IMG/VR virus record: IMGVR_UViG_3300028840_000741
Location: 1 to 28,402 of that record
Strand: one strand, 5' to 3'
Origin: a virus
DNA: 28,402 nucleotides
The notes below the pieces were generated by a model. It saw only the letters and a list, made by a program, of their open reading frames with translations. It had not been told where the DNA came from and searched no databases. Positions 15,180 through 23,143 of this stretch are shown here, one piece after another (positions within the stretch are counted from its first letter, which is position 1; every line of letters starts with the position of its first letter). Position numbers and translations under genes: made by a program.

Positions 15180-17441
15180 TTAACTTATTACGTACCCTTG
15201 CTTCATTGTTTCGTTAAGCTGCCGCGCAAATTTGGGGTCCTTTAACATCATATCCTTAACGCCCCGGGCGTCCGGGCTGTTAAACACAAAATTAACTTGC
15301 TGCGGTTCCCCGCCTCCGCCGCCACTGGCAATACCAAGGCGGCCCCGTTCGTCTTGCTGCAGCGGTATAACTGCCTCTGGCCCAGCTTCACCTATAAGCG
15401 CCGGCGTGGGACCCCGGACCACTCCGCCGTTAGCCATGGCTACAAGCCCGTTACGTGCGGCCGGTGCCGGTGTGCCCCCGGATATGCTAGCCATAATAGC
15501 GCGCTGCACTGCCATACGTACCAGCTGGTCTGAAAGGTCCCTTAATGCGTCCCCAAAAGATTTAGCGCCAAGTGCTGCGTCTGTAAGACTGCTAGCCACT
15601 GAGTCTGCCACGTCCTCAAATTTAATTTTAAATTTCTCCGCAGCTTCGGTGTTTTTCTCTGTGCTTTTTGCTATTTTTTCGTCTATCTCTTCGGCCATGT
15701 CCATAAACTCTAGGGCACGCCGTCCCCTTTCGTCTGCAGCCTCTTGCTGCTCCCTCATAGCTTCGTTAACTTCGCGCTCAGCTTCGGCCCTTTTTTCTGC
15801 AGCCTCTTTAAGTCTCTTTTCGTGGTTTTCTTGCTGCTCCATTGCTGTTAGCTGGTCTTCCAATTCCTGAGTTACTTTATTCTGTGCTATTTCCACGTCT
15901 AAAACTTTGTCTTTCATTTCTGCGGTAACCGTTTTTAAGTCTTCACTCAGTACGCCAACTTCTTTATATTCCATCTGCAGCGCGTTCATAGCGTCCCGGC
16001 TACTGTCCTTAAAATTACCTACAGCTATACGGGCCTCAGCTATTGCGTTAGTTGCGTCCTGAGAGAAAAAGCTAGCTATGCCCTGTGCCTTTTCCAGAAA
16101 GTCCGAAATATCTTGTATAAGGTCCATTACTACCAGCTTAAAAACTCCGGTAATAGTATTACCTATTGCAATATACACGTTAGCAATGCGCTTGCCAAAA
16201 TGGTCAGCAACGGTACCCATTATTTTAAAAATACCTTTCCAAATTTCCAGCCCTGTTTTAAAGTGGCCAATAAATTTAGCCATGGCTATTTGGCCTTTAA
16301 GGAAAGGCTTACTTACTGCGCCTTCTACTCCTGAGAGTACGCGCACTACGTCAGTAGCAAACTTTACAACGTCTTTAAGCACGCCCAAAAAGCCAGCGTC
16401 CCCGGTCTGTAACATTGCTTCCTCAACTGCAGACTTGAAAGTAAGCCAAGCACCGCTTAACGTTTCTTCCATTAGCTTTGCATTTTTCCGGGCCGTACCC
16501 TCTGCGTCTTCGTTTGCCTCTTTTAGTTTTTCCATCATGTTTATATTTTTGGAAAGTATAAGAGCGCTGCCGGCAAATCGTTTTTGAAAAATAGTTGTAG
16601 CTGCGGCCGTGTCCATTTGAGATTCACGCAGAGCCTTAAACGCGCCAATAATTCCCACTTTCTCCGGGTTAACTTGGTCCATAGTAAGCCCCAAGTCTTC
16701 TATCTGCTGCTTGGCCTCTTCTGTAGGCTTAACCAGTGAAAGCATCATACCGCGCAGAGACGTACCAGCCATGCTGCCTTTTATACCTGAGTTAGCAAGC
16801 GCCCCAGCTGCGGCCGCTGTTTCTTCAAGTGATATGCCCAGCGTACCAGCTGTGGCCCCGGCAAACTTCATAGTTTCAGCCAAAGCCTCTACAGTAGTGT
16901 TAGAGCTATTGGCCGTATTTACAAATACGTCACTAACTTGCTGCGCGTCTTCAGCTGCAAGGCTATACTGCCGTATAGTGTTTGCCGTAATGGCAGAGGC
17001 TTGCCCAAGTTCCAGCTGGGCAGCTGTAGCCAAGTCAAGTGTAGAGCCTATAGCTGCTATACTTTCCTCAACTTCAAAACCAGCCCGGGAAAGTTCAAGT
17101 AATCCCTCTGCAGCCTGTGACGCGCTAAAGCGTGTACTTGCGCCAAGCTCACGCGCTCTATTTTTAAACTGCTCCATTTCGTCAGCAGTAGCCCCGGTAG
17201 TACCCTGTAACATTGCCATTTGGTCCTCAAAGCCGGCAATAGTTGTTATGGTCTGCTTTAATGCAACGGCACCGCCTATAGCTGCAAAAGCTGTTTTCAT
17301 GCTGCTACCAAAACTGCGCATTTGTCCGCTGGTTTTTTTAGTTTGCATGCCCATACCGGCAAGCGCTTTTTTAAATGTCCGTGCGCCGGCTACAGCGCCC
17401 CGGGCGCTTATTCCTACTATCAGCTTTGCAACGTCTACCAT
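15180..17441 (-). CDS. Tail tape measure protein (753 aa)
   Basis: Residues about 90-300 match the TP901-type tape measure core: STRFSASQAAEGLLELSRAG, TANTIRQYSLAAEDAQQVSD, VNTANSSNTTVEALAETMK and SLEETAAAAGALANSGIKGS in order. A hydrophobic helical stretch follows (about 385-450, containing KIMGTVADHFGKRIANVYIA), then a long Glu/Lys/Arg/Ala coiled coil (about 510-610). Near the C-terminus is ALIGEAGPEAVIPLQQ, a very common tape measure end motif. The protein sets tail length and occupies the tube lumen; about 750 residues predicts a tail near 110 nm by the usual rule of about 1.5 angstroms per residue. It starts one base after the frameshifted chaperone frame ends. Confidence 0.95.
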   Translation of the reverse strand: MVDVAKLIVGISARGAVAGARTFKKALAGMGMQTKKTSGQMRSFGSSMKTAFAAIGGAVALKQTITTIAGFEDQMAMLQGTTGATADEMEQFKNRARELGASTRFSASQAAEGLLELSRAGFEVEESIAAIGSTLDLATAAQLELGQASAITANTIRQYSLAAEDAQQVSDVFVNTANSSNTTVEALAETMKFAGATAGTLGISLEETAAAAGALANSGIKGSMAGTSLRGMMLSLVKPTEEAKQQIEDLGLTMDQVNPEKVGIIGAFKALRESQMDTAAATTIFQKRFAGSALILSKNINMMEKLKEANEDAEGTARKNAKLMEETLSGAWLTFKSAVEEAMLQTGDAGFLGVLKDVVKFATDVVRVLSGVEGAVSKPFLKGQIAMAKFIGHFKTGLEIWKGIFKIMGTVADHFGKRIANVYIAIGNTITGVFKLVVMDLIQDISDFLEKAQGIASFFSQDATNAIAEARIAVGNFKDSSRDAMNALQMEYKEVGVLSEDLKTVTAEMKDKVLDVEIAQNKVTQELEDQLTAMEQQENHEKRLKEAAEKRAEAEREVNEAMREQQEAADERGRRALEFMDMAEEIDEKIAKSTEKNTEAAEKFKIKFEDVADSVASSLTDAALGAKSFGDALRDLSDQLVRMAVQRAIMASISGGTPAPAARNGLVAMANGGVVRGPTPALIGEAGPEAVIPLQQDERGRLGIASGGGGGEPQQVNFVFNSPDARGVKDMMLKDPKFARQLNETMKQGYVIS

Positions 17442-17442
17442 G

Positions 17443-17799
17443 TTAGTTTTCTTTCAATAAATTTGGCATTTTCTTTTTAGTCTTTTTGGGCTTGGTTAAC
17501 TTTCTCCAAGTGTCATCTAAGCGGCAAATAAGGTTATAAAGAAACTCTTTTATTTCCGGGTCACGAAAACCCCGAATTTCTAACCAGTCTTTTATTGCTG
17601 TTACGCTTATGGGTGACATGGTGTAACCTATTTGCCTCCTGTTATGCAACTCTATAAAAGCTTCCCAAATCGGTGCTAAAAAAAATGACAATTCCGGCTC
17701 TTGCTCTAGCGCTTTTATTCTGCGGCCTTTCTTTTCCAGCGCCCGTAATCGTGGTAAATATTCCCCCCATTCTATTAACCACTCTAGGCGCTCAATTAG
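17443..17799 (-). CDS. Frameshift-only C-terminal part of the tail assembly chaperone (T frame)
   Basis: This frame has no well-placed start of its own. It is entered by -1 slippage at GGGAAAC (17805-17799) near the end of the upstream gene, continuing LIERLEWLIEWGEYLPRLRA and ending NLLKEN at 17443. The added part is 118 residues, making a fusion of about 268. It has helical, basic and Trp-rich segments such as PELSFFLAPIWEAFIELH and KKTKKKM. The gene directly precedes the tape measure, as in the lambda G/GT arrangement, where the T part binds tail tube subunits. A TTG at 17691 might give internal initiation, but no SD supports it. Confidence 0.85.
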   Translation of the reverse strand, partial: LIERLEWLIEWGEYLPRLRALEKKGRRIKALEQEPELSFFLAPIWEAFIELHNRRQIGYTMSPISVTAIKDWLEIRGFRDPEIKEFLYNLICRLDDTWRKLTKPKKTKKKMPNLLKEN

Positions 17800-17805
17800 T
17801 TTCCC
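17738..17805 (-). promoter_or_regulatory. -1 programmed ribosomal frameshift site with stem-loop
   Basis: GGGAAAC is read as G-GGA-AAC in the 0 frame, followed at once by TAA, the stop of the 0-frame gene. Six bases after the heptamer an outer stem AGCGCC (17792-17787) pairs with GGCGCT (17743-17738), and an inner stem GTGGT/ACCAC (17782-17778 with 17755-17751) continues as AATA/TATT after one T-T mismatch. Slippery sequence, spacing and structure all match a -1 stimulator. Confidence 0.9.
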
Positions 17806-18248
17806 GCTGCAGCGTCTTCATTGTCTTTAAGGAATAATTCGCGCTCTTGGCATAAATGGAAAAGCTCTTTATAAAAATCGTAGCTTTTCTCCATTATTTC
17901 AAGTGCAAGCTCTTTGGAAAAGGGGACCGGCTTACCTTTGTCATACATATTACGCCAGTCAAGCAAAATAGTATTGGCTATTGCTTCCCGCATAATATTG
18001 TCTGCTTCGTCCGGGTCCATGGTTTTATTTTCAAAACTCCGCGCGCGGTCCTTACCAATTCTAAGCATAAACTCTTTATATTTTTTGGAATTGAGGCGCG
18101 CTATTTTAACCTCAAAGCCGCTGGCATACGTTACCCATACGCCGGCGTTTTCCTTTTCCGGGTCTGTAAAGAGGCTAGAAAGCTCTAGCCCCTTTACTTC
18201 TTTTTTGTCTTCCACTTTTGCCACTTCCTTTTTGTCATTGTCGGCCAT
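17796..18248 (-). CDS. Tail assembly chaperone, 0-frame product (150 aa)
   Basis: A highly charged helical protein starting MADNDKKEVAKVEDKKEVKG, with GVWVTYASGFEVKIARLNSK (about 36-55) and a C-terminal helical region ending DNEDAAAGN. It sits between the tail tube and tape measure genes, where siphophages place the G-type assembly chaperone. The codons for its last two residues form the slippery site, so most ribosomes stop at TAA and a fraction make the 268-residue GT fusion. Sequence in this family diverges strongly; the assignment rests on position, the SD-preceded start (AAAGG) and the frameshift signal. It helps tube polymerisation around the tape measure and is normally absent from the virion. 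Confidence 0.88.
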   Translation of the reverse strand: MADNDKKEVAKVEDKKEVKGLELSSLFTDPEKENAGVWVTYASGFEVKIARLNSKKYKEFMLRIGKDRARSFENKTMDPDEADNIMREAIANTILLDWRNMYDKGKPVPFSKELALEIMEKSYDFYKELFHLCQERELFLKDNEDAAAGN

Positions 18249-18285
18249 AATAACACCTTTCGTATAATAAGAATTAAAAGAACAA

Positions 18286-19485
18286 TTAAGCCGCTGGCCA
18301 AACTACCAAGCGTGCCGTTATGTTTTCCGTGGGGTCCATGTAAGCTTCGAAGCTTATGCTTTCCACTACTTCAGAATCTACCCCGCCGGCTACTGTTTCG
18401 TTATCTGCTTGCTGGTAACTTGGAATTTCCAGTACCATTGCGTTACCCAGTCCCAGCGCGCCTGTAGTTTCCCCGTCCTCAATAGCAACGGCAAAGCCAC
18501 TGGCAGTATGGGCAAGGTATTTATTTTTCTGCGCAAGGCTTGTAAACAGTAATTCAAGGTCCCCGGTAACACCAAAGCGGCCAATACCTACGCTGTTAAG
18601 GGCAAGCTCCCCAGCGCAGCGGATTTCCCGCAAGTTATTTGTAATTTCAATAGACCCGGAAACAAGGCAAACGCTGCCATAGTCTACGTTAATAAACTGT
18701 ATGTCATTTGCAGAGCTTACTACTGGGTTATCATTTACAGCATTAGGGCTGCCGTCCCCGCTTGTGGCAGTCTTGGCCTCTTCCTGTTTCCCCATAAAAG
18801 AGAAAGTCCCGGTTATGCGGCCGTCTACCGGAATTTCCAAGCTATAACTTGAAACCATCATACCGGTAAACAGTGAGAAAATATTAGTAAGGTCTGTAAA
18901 TTCCCGCTCAATTGAAAAGCTCGTTTCAGCAACGCCGTTAACAATCTGCGCGCCCTGTATAATTGTTTCTGCAGAGCCTACAGCGTCTACAAGGTCATCA
19001 CCATTAGACACGGTAAAAGTAGTAGTAGTGGGGGCCGGTGTTGCTGCTACTTTAAAGTAACCGTTGTTAACTGCAGCTGCGCCGGTGTAGCCGCTTACGC
19101 GTACCCACTGGCCAGCAGTAGGGGTAGTAGTCCACGTGCCGGCAGCAATTGTAAAAAGGTCTGAGGCAGCCGTAACGTCAACTGCTGCAGCGCTTACTAC
19201 TGTAGCTGCAGAGGACCAAGCAGCAGCCATAAAAAGCGCTCTGAAAAAGTCCTCATAACTGACCATAGAAAGCTCAGTATTAATGTCACCTTCAGCCATA
19301 ATGCCGGTGCGTATAATATCCGGTATTTGTCTGTCGCTTCGTATTTCGTCTGAGACTTCGGTACTCTTTGTGCCCTTCAAGCTTTCACTTGTAAAACGCA
19401 AATTTGTCATTTTTGGGTTACCGGTTATAACACCCCACGTGCTTTCCTCCCAGTAACGCAACGCTACTCTGTTAGAATCACTCAT
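18286..19485 (-). CDS. Major tail tube protein (399 aa)
   Basis: The N-terminus SNRVALRYWEESTWGVITGN, followed by LRFTSESLKGTKSTEVSDEI, RSDRQIPDIIRTG and GDINTELSMVSYEDFFRALF, fits the Phage_tube_2 type of tail tube protein. An extra beta module about residues 94-177 (LFTIAAGTWTTTPTAGQWVR, then NNGYFKVAATPA) separates the N- and C-terminal tube parts. The C-terminal part has SFSIEREFTDLTNIFSLFTG and a late GDLELLFTS. Its place between tail terminator and chaperone genes agrees. The SD is AGGAG eight bases before the ATG. It forms the tail tube; the inserted module probably faces outward. Confidence 0.88.
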   Translation of the reverse strand: MSDSNRVALRYWEESTWGVITGNPKMTNLRFTSESLKGTKSTEVSDEIRSDRQIPDIIRTGIMAEGDINTELSMVSYEDFFRALFMAAAWSSAATVVSAAAVDVTAASDLFTIAAGTWTTTPTAGQWVRVSGYTGAAAVNNGYFKVAATPAPTTTTFTVSNGDDLVDAVGSAETIIQGAQIVNGVAETSFSIEREFTDLTNIFSLFTGMMVSSYSLEIPVDGRITGTFSFMGKQEEAKTATSGDGSPNAVNDNPVVSSANDIQFINVDYGSVCLVSGSIEITNNLREIRCAGELALNSVGIGRFGVTGDLELLFTSLAQKNKYLAHTASGFAVAIEDGETTGALGLGNAMVLEIPSYQQADNETVAGGVDSEVVESISFEAYMDPTENITARLVVWPAA

Positions 19486-19507
19486 TTTAAAAACTCCTAT
19501 TAAAAAA

Positions 19508-19933
19508 TTAGTTGACTAAATCAACCCAAAAAATTATAGGTACGTTAACTTGGTATCTACCATTAACGCGCCCTACTGGAAAGGGTGACGGATTCTGAAA
19601 ACGTATTACCGAGTTTTCAGCGTCCCCCACGTTATATTTTTTATATGCAAAGGCGGCTATAATATCATTAACAGCCGCGTTAACTGCTGCTTTGTCATTA
19701 CCGAAAAATCCTATTACCTGAAATTCCAGCGTACCTGTCAAACGGTACCGGACCCCGGCGCCACTGTCAATAGAAATAGGCGTGCTAGGCTGGTACCGTG
19801 TAAAGGCGCGCAAGTATGCTGCGTCATCTGGTTTAGTAAATTTTTCCTCATTATCATACTGTATAGAGTACGTGCCGCCAAGGTCAGTGTTTACCTGTGC
19901 GTCTATAAAAGCGTCTATTTCAGCGTATGCCAT
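19508..19933 (-). CDS. Tail terminator protein (141 aa)
   Basis: A small alpha/beta protein with GVRYRLTGTLEFQVIGFFGN (about 59-78), an amphipathic helix NDKAAVNAAVNDIIAAFAYK and a late strand pair around VGRVNGRYQVNVPIIFWVDL. This pattern (strand, G-x-G, helix, then 'NVPxxF' near the end) is typical of DUF4128/gpU-like tail terminators. It directly precedes the tail tube gene. It should cap the tube and join it to the neck. The SD is AAGGG six bases before the ATG. Confidence 0.78.
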   Translation of the reverse strand: MAYAEIDAFIDAQVNTDLGGTYSIQYDNEEKFTKPDDAAYLRAFTRYQPSTPISIDSGAGVRYRLTGTLEFQVIGFFGNDKAAVNAAVNDIIAAFAYKKYNVGDAENSVIRFQNPSPFPVGRVNGRYQVNVPIIFWVDLVN

Positions 19934-19943
19934 ATTATACCCT

Positions 19944-20360
19944 TTAACCTAATTGCATAGACACGGAGTTTATAGCGTCCCGCAGCATTGCCCGGGGGGC
20001 CATTTTTTCAGTGCCAAACTCTAGGTAAACTGTGTACTCTACATTATTAAAAATAAAAATTACTTCCCCTATACCTTCGTTTTTCAAAAAGTATAGCTGC
20101 TGCACTGCGTCACTTACCGGGGACGCCCCCACGCCTTTTATATCGTCATTGTCACGGCCTACCATTACTTGCCAGTTACCCACGCTAAGCCCAGTGTCTA
20201 CGGCGCGCCGGTCCTCTTGATTTTTTACAGTCTCTTTTAAAATCATAAGCGCAACTTTCCGCAGCAGTTTACCAAACTGTACACTTGTTTTTTTCTGGAA
20301 AGCTACCAAGTTTTTAAAAAACTGTTCAGTATCAATAGTTAACGTCTGGTCTATTGCCAT
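19944..20360 (-). CDS. HK97 gp10-like tail completion protein (138 aa)
   Basis: The N-terminal helices include FFKNLVAFQKKTSVQFGKLL and the C-terminal signature VYLEFGTEKMAPRAMLRDAI matches the 'EYGTSKMAPRP' motif of HK97-gp10-like neck proteins. The middle has DTGLSVGNWQVMVG, also usual for the family. The start codon shares a base with the upstream stop (TAATG), so translation is probably coupled. It acts at the neck between head-closure and tail-terminator rings. Confidence 0.88.
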   Translation of the reverse strand: MAIDQTLTIDTEQFFKNLVAFQKKTSVQFGKLLRKVALMILKETVKNQEDRRAVDTGLSVGNWQVMVGRDNDDIKGVGASPVSDAVQQLYFLKNEGIGEVIFIFNNVEYTVYLEFGTEKMAPRAMLRDAINSVSMQLG

Positions 20361-20698
20361 TATCTAGCAGCCCTTATACGGTAAGCCTGTACTAAGTCCC
20401 CGCTGGTAATGGGGTCTACCCCTGTAACTCTATAAGTGTGACTGTCCAAACTGTCTACCACTTTCATAGTATTATAAGGGTCAAAAGGTAAGTCTTTTGC
20501 AGAAATCAAAAACAGTATAATATTGTCTTCTGCATTTTCGCCGGCCCTGAGTTCGTCAGCTGCCCGGGGCGGGGACCCCTTACGAGTGTACGGGCTGCTT
20601 ACGTCATCTTTGACATGAAAAACAAAATTACGCCCGTAGCCTTCTATAATGTCATCAACTTTAGCGGCTAGTGCGTTTTCGTCAAGGTCACGGCTCAT
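20360..20698 (-). CDS. Probable head closure protein (112 aa)
   Basis: About 110 residues between the adaptor gene and the gp10-like gene, the usual slot for the head-closure or stopper protein. The C-terminal half has DPYNTMKVVDSLDSHTYRVT followed by GVDPITSGDLVQAYRIRAAR, a strand pattern resembling 'xGxxYrVxxvxPvxxgxxvvayrl' ends in that group. The N-terminus is helical and charged. There is no strong diagnostic motif, so position carries much of the call. The SD AGGGG is six bases before the ATG. Confidence 0.68.
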   Translation of the reverse strand: MSRDLDENALAAKVDDIIEGYGRNFVFHVKDDVSSPYTRKGSPPRAADELRAGENAEDNIILFLISAKDLPFDPYNTMKVVDSLDSHTYRVTGVDPITSGDLVQAYRIRAAR

Positions 20699-20700
20699 AA

Positions 20701-21228
20701 TTAACCCCTTGTTACTTCAGAATTTGCCCCGGACCGTTTAAGCAGTCCATTTAGCAAAGAGTCTACTTTACTAGAAATTTCACTGCCGGAGTTACCGCCT
20801 AAAAATTCCTGTTCTATTTCTATAACGTCAATTTTAATTTTCTCCGCTTTCAGCTGGCCCGGGTTATCCAAGTCAGGAAAAGCACTCCCGCTGTCTGCAT
20901 AGTATACGGCTACCTCTACTGTAGCTTGCTCAATTTGCGCCGGTATTTCGTCACTGTCAATTACCCAGCCGTCAGAGTCTACCACGTCAGACCGGGGCCA
21001 CGCTAGGGCCTGAGTCTCACTTGCTTTATACCCTTTCCACGCGCCGTTATATTTCGTGTCAAGGTACCGCGTGCCATTGTTAAGCGCTACTTTCTTTTCG
21101 TCTTCAGTATAACTGTCTGGCCATGCTAGGCCGTAGTCAGTTATTACTTGGTCAGCGTCCGTAACGCTTATATAGCTTGTGGCGTCACTTTTTCCGCTGC
21201 CGTCCTCAACTACAAAATTAACAGCCAT
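20701..21228 (-). CDS. Head-tail adaptor of the DnaT-like (DnaT_2) family (175 aa)
   Basis: The sequence ATSYISVTDADQVITDYGLA, ALNNGTRYLDTKYNGAWKGY, QALAWPRSDVVDSDGWVIDS and DEIPAQIEQATVEVAVYYAD is typical of the family named 'putative DnaT-like ssDNA-binding protein' in databases. In phage genomes this gene regularly sits after the capsid gene and before the head-closure gene, and its helical fold resembles gp6-type adaptors, so a connector role is more likely than replication. The SD is AAGGGG six bases before the ATG. The C-terminus (NSGSEISSKVDSLLNGLLKR) is probably the insertion arm toward the portal. Confidence 0.82.
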   Translation of the reverse strand: MAVNFVVEDGSGKSDATSYISVTDADQVITDYGLAWPDSYTEDEKKVALNNGTRYLDTKYNGAWKGYKASETQALAWPRSDVVDSDGWVIDSDEIPAQIEQATVEVAVYYADSGSAFPDLDNPGQLKAEKIKIDVIEIEQEFLGGNSGSEISSKVDSLLNGLLKRSGANSEVTRG

Positions 21229-21238
21229 GTATTACCCC

Positions 21239-21514
21239 TTATTTCTCTTTGTTTTCTTTTTCAGGTTTGCTGGCCGCTTTTTTCTTGGCCGGCTTTTTCT
21301 CTTCTTTTTTCTTTTCACCCTCTAGCAAAATTTCTGAGCCGTCAAGGTTAGTATACCCGCGTGCCCTATAGCTTGCAAGGTCCGAAACTCTCACGGCCTC
21401 TACGCCGCCTTTTCCTAAAATTTCTTTTGTTTTCATTTTTCCACTTTCATTTAAAAAAGAGGCGGGGACTGCGCGCCGTTTTCCGCACTTTGCACAGCCC
21501 CGCATAATTGGCAT
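21239..21514 (-). CDS. Unknown small protein with CxxC and Lys-rich tail (91 aa)
   Basis: It opens MPIMRGCAKCGKRRAVP, with a single CxxC knuckle, then has GVEAVRVSDLASYRARGYTN (about 37-56) and a tail of Lys, Glu, Ala and Pro. The middle motif resembles INVSDAAAWLKDGWKRE in the neighbouring upstream gene, suggesting a shared small fold. Two cysteines are not enough for a full zinc site. The SD AAGGG overlaps the stop of the upstream gene. It lies between capsid and adaptor genes, so a head accessory role is plausible but unproven. Confidence 0.6.
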   Translation of the reverse strand: MPIMRGCAKCGKRRAVPASFLNESGKMKTKEILGKGGVEAVRVSDLASYRARGYTNLDGSEILLEGEKKKEEKKPAKKKAASKPEKENKEK

Positions 21515-21517
21515 TGT

Positions 21518-21892
21518 TTACCCTTCGGCCTCTTCGCTAAGGAAATCTACAAGGGCTTCTTTCTTTTCGGTAAAAGTCATACCCTCCGCAAACTCAATAT
21601 CTATAGCATATACTGCTATAAGTTCGTCAAGTTTTTTCCCGCTATTACATTTAGCCGCAAGCTCTGCAAGCGTAGGCTCCGGGTCCGGGTCAGGTTCCGC
21701 GGCTTTGCTAGCAGCTGCCCCCTCCCTTTTCCAGCCGTCTTTCAACCACGCTGCAGCATCAGAGACGTTAATAATACGCTTTTCCTTGCCTTTGGTTACT
21801 ATACACGTAGGCAATGCCCGGGACGGGCTGGCAAATGACGCAAGAAAAGCAAGAGACAAAAAAGCAAACATTACAATAAACATTAGGCTCAT
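21518..21892 (-). CDS. Unknown head-region protein with N-terminal membrane segment (124 aa)
   Basis: The start MSLMFIVMFAFLSLAFLASF at 21892 follows AGGGG by five bases; the longer frame (21925) has no SD. About 20 hydrophobic residues with no charge look like a signal anchor or a signal peptide ending near SPSRALP. Next comes a motif TKGKEKRIINVSDAAAWLKD (about 34-53), an acidic/Pro linker DPDPEPTLAEL and a C-terminal helical segment FTEKKEALVDFL resembling HeH/SAP-like small domains. A membrane segment is unusual between capsid and connector genes. Function unknown. Confidence 0.6.
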   Translation of the reverse strand: MSLMFIVMFAFLSLAFLASFASPSRALPTCIVTKGKEKRIINVSDAAAWLKDGWKREGAAASKAAEPDPDPEPTLAELAAKCNSGKKLDELIAVYAIDIEFAEGMTFTEKKEALVDFLSEEAEG

Positions 21893-21949
21893 GTCGGCCC
21901 CTTTCAAAAAGTGCGGGGCGGCCACGGAATTGCAGCCGCCCCTAGGTTA

Positions 21950-23110
21950 CTAGTCTTTGTATGCTCTTACAGCAAGGTTACCGTCCAGTGTCTTAACGCC
22001 AAAAAGCACGTCAAGCACTACAACAACCTTAGAGTTATCACCGTCATAATAGAGACGTGACCGTATAGCAAGGTTTGTTACGGGGTCCTGTACAGAGAAA
22101 ACCCGGGCGCCCAGTTCATTAGGCAGCTCAAAAGGCAGCTGGCCAAATGCAAGGGCAAACGCGTTTTTATGGTAAGCCATATTCTGTACTGAGCTTGCAA
22201 CAATAAGCCCCGTTACAACTGCATCGTCCGCAACGTCTGCAGCAAGTGCCGGGGTAAAACTTACGTCACCTTCGCCACCTGTAAAAGTAACGTCAGCAGT
22301 GACGGCGTAACGCTGAGTATTTCCAGCAATTACGAAAGTGTCACCTACAAGCCATGTGCCGCCGTCTGTTACGCTGTCAATGTGAATAGTTGTAACACCC
22401 GCAGAATATCCAGCCGCATTGTCAATAGCTCCCGTAGCGTCCGCGCATACTCCGCCGGTATGTGTGGGCACGTTCTGGTTAGCAAAAAAGTTAAGGCCGT
22501 AACGCATGCCAAGGGCACCGCTTACCTGAGTGCTTACGCCTTCCTGTCCAGCACCTTGCCACTGGGCAAAAGCTGAGTTAGAAAGTAAGTTAGCTTCCAT
22601 TTCGCCGTCAACCATATAAAACATGTTCATAGAGTCTTTAATTGGAACGGCATTATCAAAGAGGACTTTACGCGGTCCGGTTACGTCTGTAACAACGCTT
22701 CCCGGTGTTGCGTTCAGGTCATATACCCACGGCACCTGTAGGTACAGCTGTACCAACGTCTGGTCAATAAAATCAGCCAGCGCGTAAGCTGCGGGGCGTA
22801 TATGGTCATCAATAATTTTCTGCTCTGAGAAAGCAAGCTCTTTGTCTGTCAATTCAAAGCGTACCTCTTTCCAGTAGTCAAGTGAGAGCTGGACCTGTTT
22901 ACTGGTAATGTCCTGAGAGGACCCGGGGGCGTCCTGAGCTGTGAAAGTGCTAGGGCCTTTAATATTGATTTTCTGACCCTTGCCGAAAGCGCGGCGCTCC
23001 TCATCGTAACCACGGTGTACGGTGTTTGCCATACCCAGCGCTTTTTCAAGCTGTATAAGTGCTTCCTGTGCGTAAAATTCCGGTACATAATAACCTAGTG
23101 AGTTTGCCAT
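21950..23110 (-). CDS. Major capsid protein, P22 coat type (386 aa)
   Basis: The sequence MANSLGYYVPEFYAQEALIQ, then TVHRGYDEERRAFGKGQKIN and IKGPSTFTAQDAPG, fits P22-gp5-like coat proteins (HK97 fold). Later segments agree: FELTDKELAFS, MFYMVDGEMEANLLSN and FFANQNVPTHTGG. About residues 238-300 form an inserted beta module (HIDSVTDGGTWLVGDTFVIA with ADVTFTGGEGDVSF), which probably lies on the capsid surface. It follows the scaffold gene, as in P22-like heads. The SD AAAGG is nine bases before the ATG. Confidence 0.92.
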   Translation of the reverse strand: MANSLGYYVPEFYAQEALIQLEKALGMANTVHRGYDEERRAFGKGQKINIKGPSTFTAQDAPGSSQDITSKQVQLSLDYWKEVRFELTDKELAFSEQKIIDDHIRPAAYALADFIDQTLVQLYLQVPWVYDLNATPGSVVTDVTGPRKVLFDNAVPIKDSMNMFYMVDGEMEANLLSNSAFAQWQGAGQEGVSTQVSGALGMRYGLNFFANQNVPTHTGGVCADATGAIDNAAGYSAGVTTIHIDSVTDGGTWLVGDTFVIAGNTQRYAVTADVTFTGGEGDVSFTPALAADVADDAVVTGLIVASSVQNMAYHKNAFALAFGQLPFELPNELGARVFSVQDPVTNLAIRSRLYYDGDNSKVVVVLDVLFGVKTLDGNLAVRAYKD

Positions 23111-23143
23111 AATGCAAAACCTTTCTTAAAATAATTAGCGGGG

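Noticed and set aside
16711-17460. Plus-strand frame of 249 codons, with similar ones at 15232-15870 and 1231-1770
   Set aside because: They lie opposite well-supported minus-strand genes (tape measure, or the promoter/unknown gene region), have low-complexity Ser/Ala/Pro or Phe/Lys composition and no suitable SD; they are shadows.
18249-18285. Promoter in the gap between tail tube and chaperone genes
   Set aside because: An AT-rich TATTAT-like stretch exists, but no -35 box lies at suitable spacing; readthrough from upstream is sufficient.
20701-21228. DNA replication role suggested by the 'DnaT-like' family name
   Set aside because: The gene sits in the connector slot between capsid and head-closure genes and no replication genes are nearby, so an adaptor role is more consistent.
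21485-21514. Zinc-binding domain in the 91-residue protein
   Set aside because: Only one CxxC pair is present and no second pair or His ligands follow, so metal binding cannot be supported from one chain.
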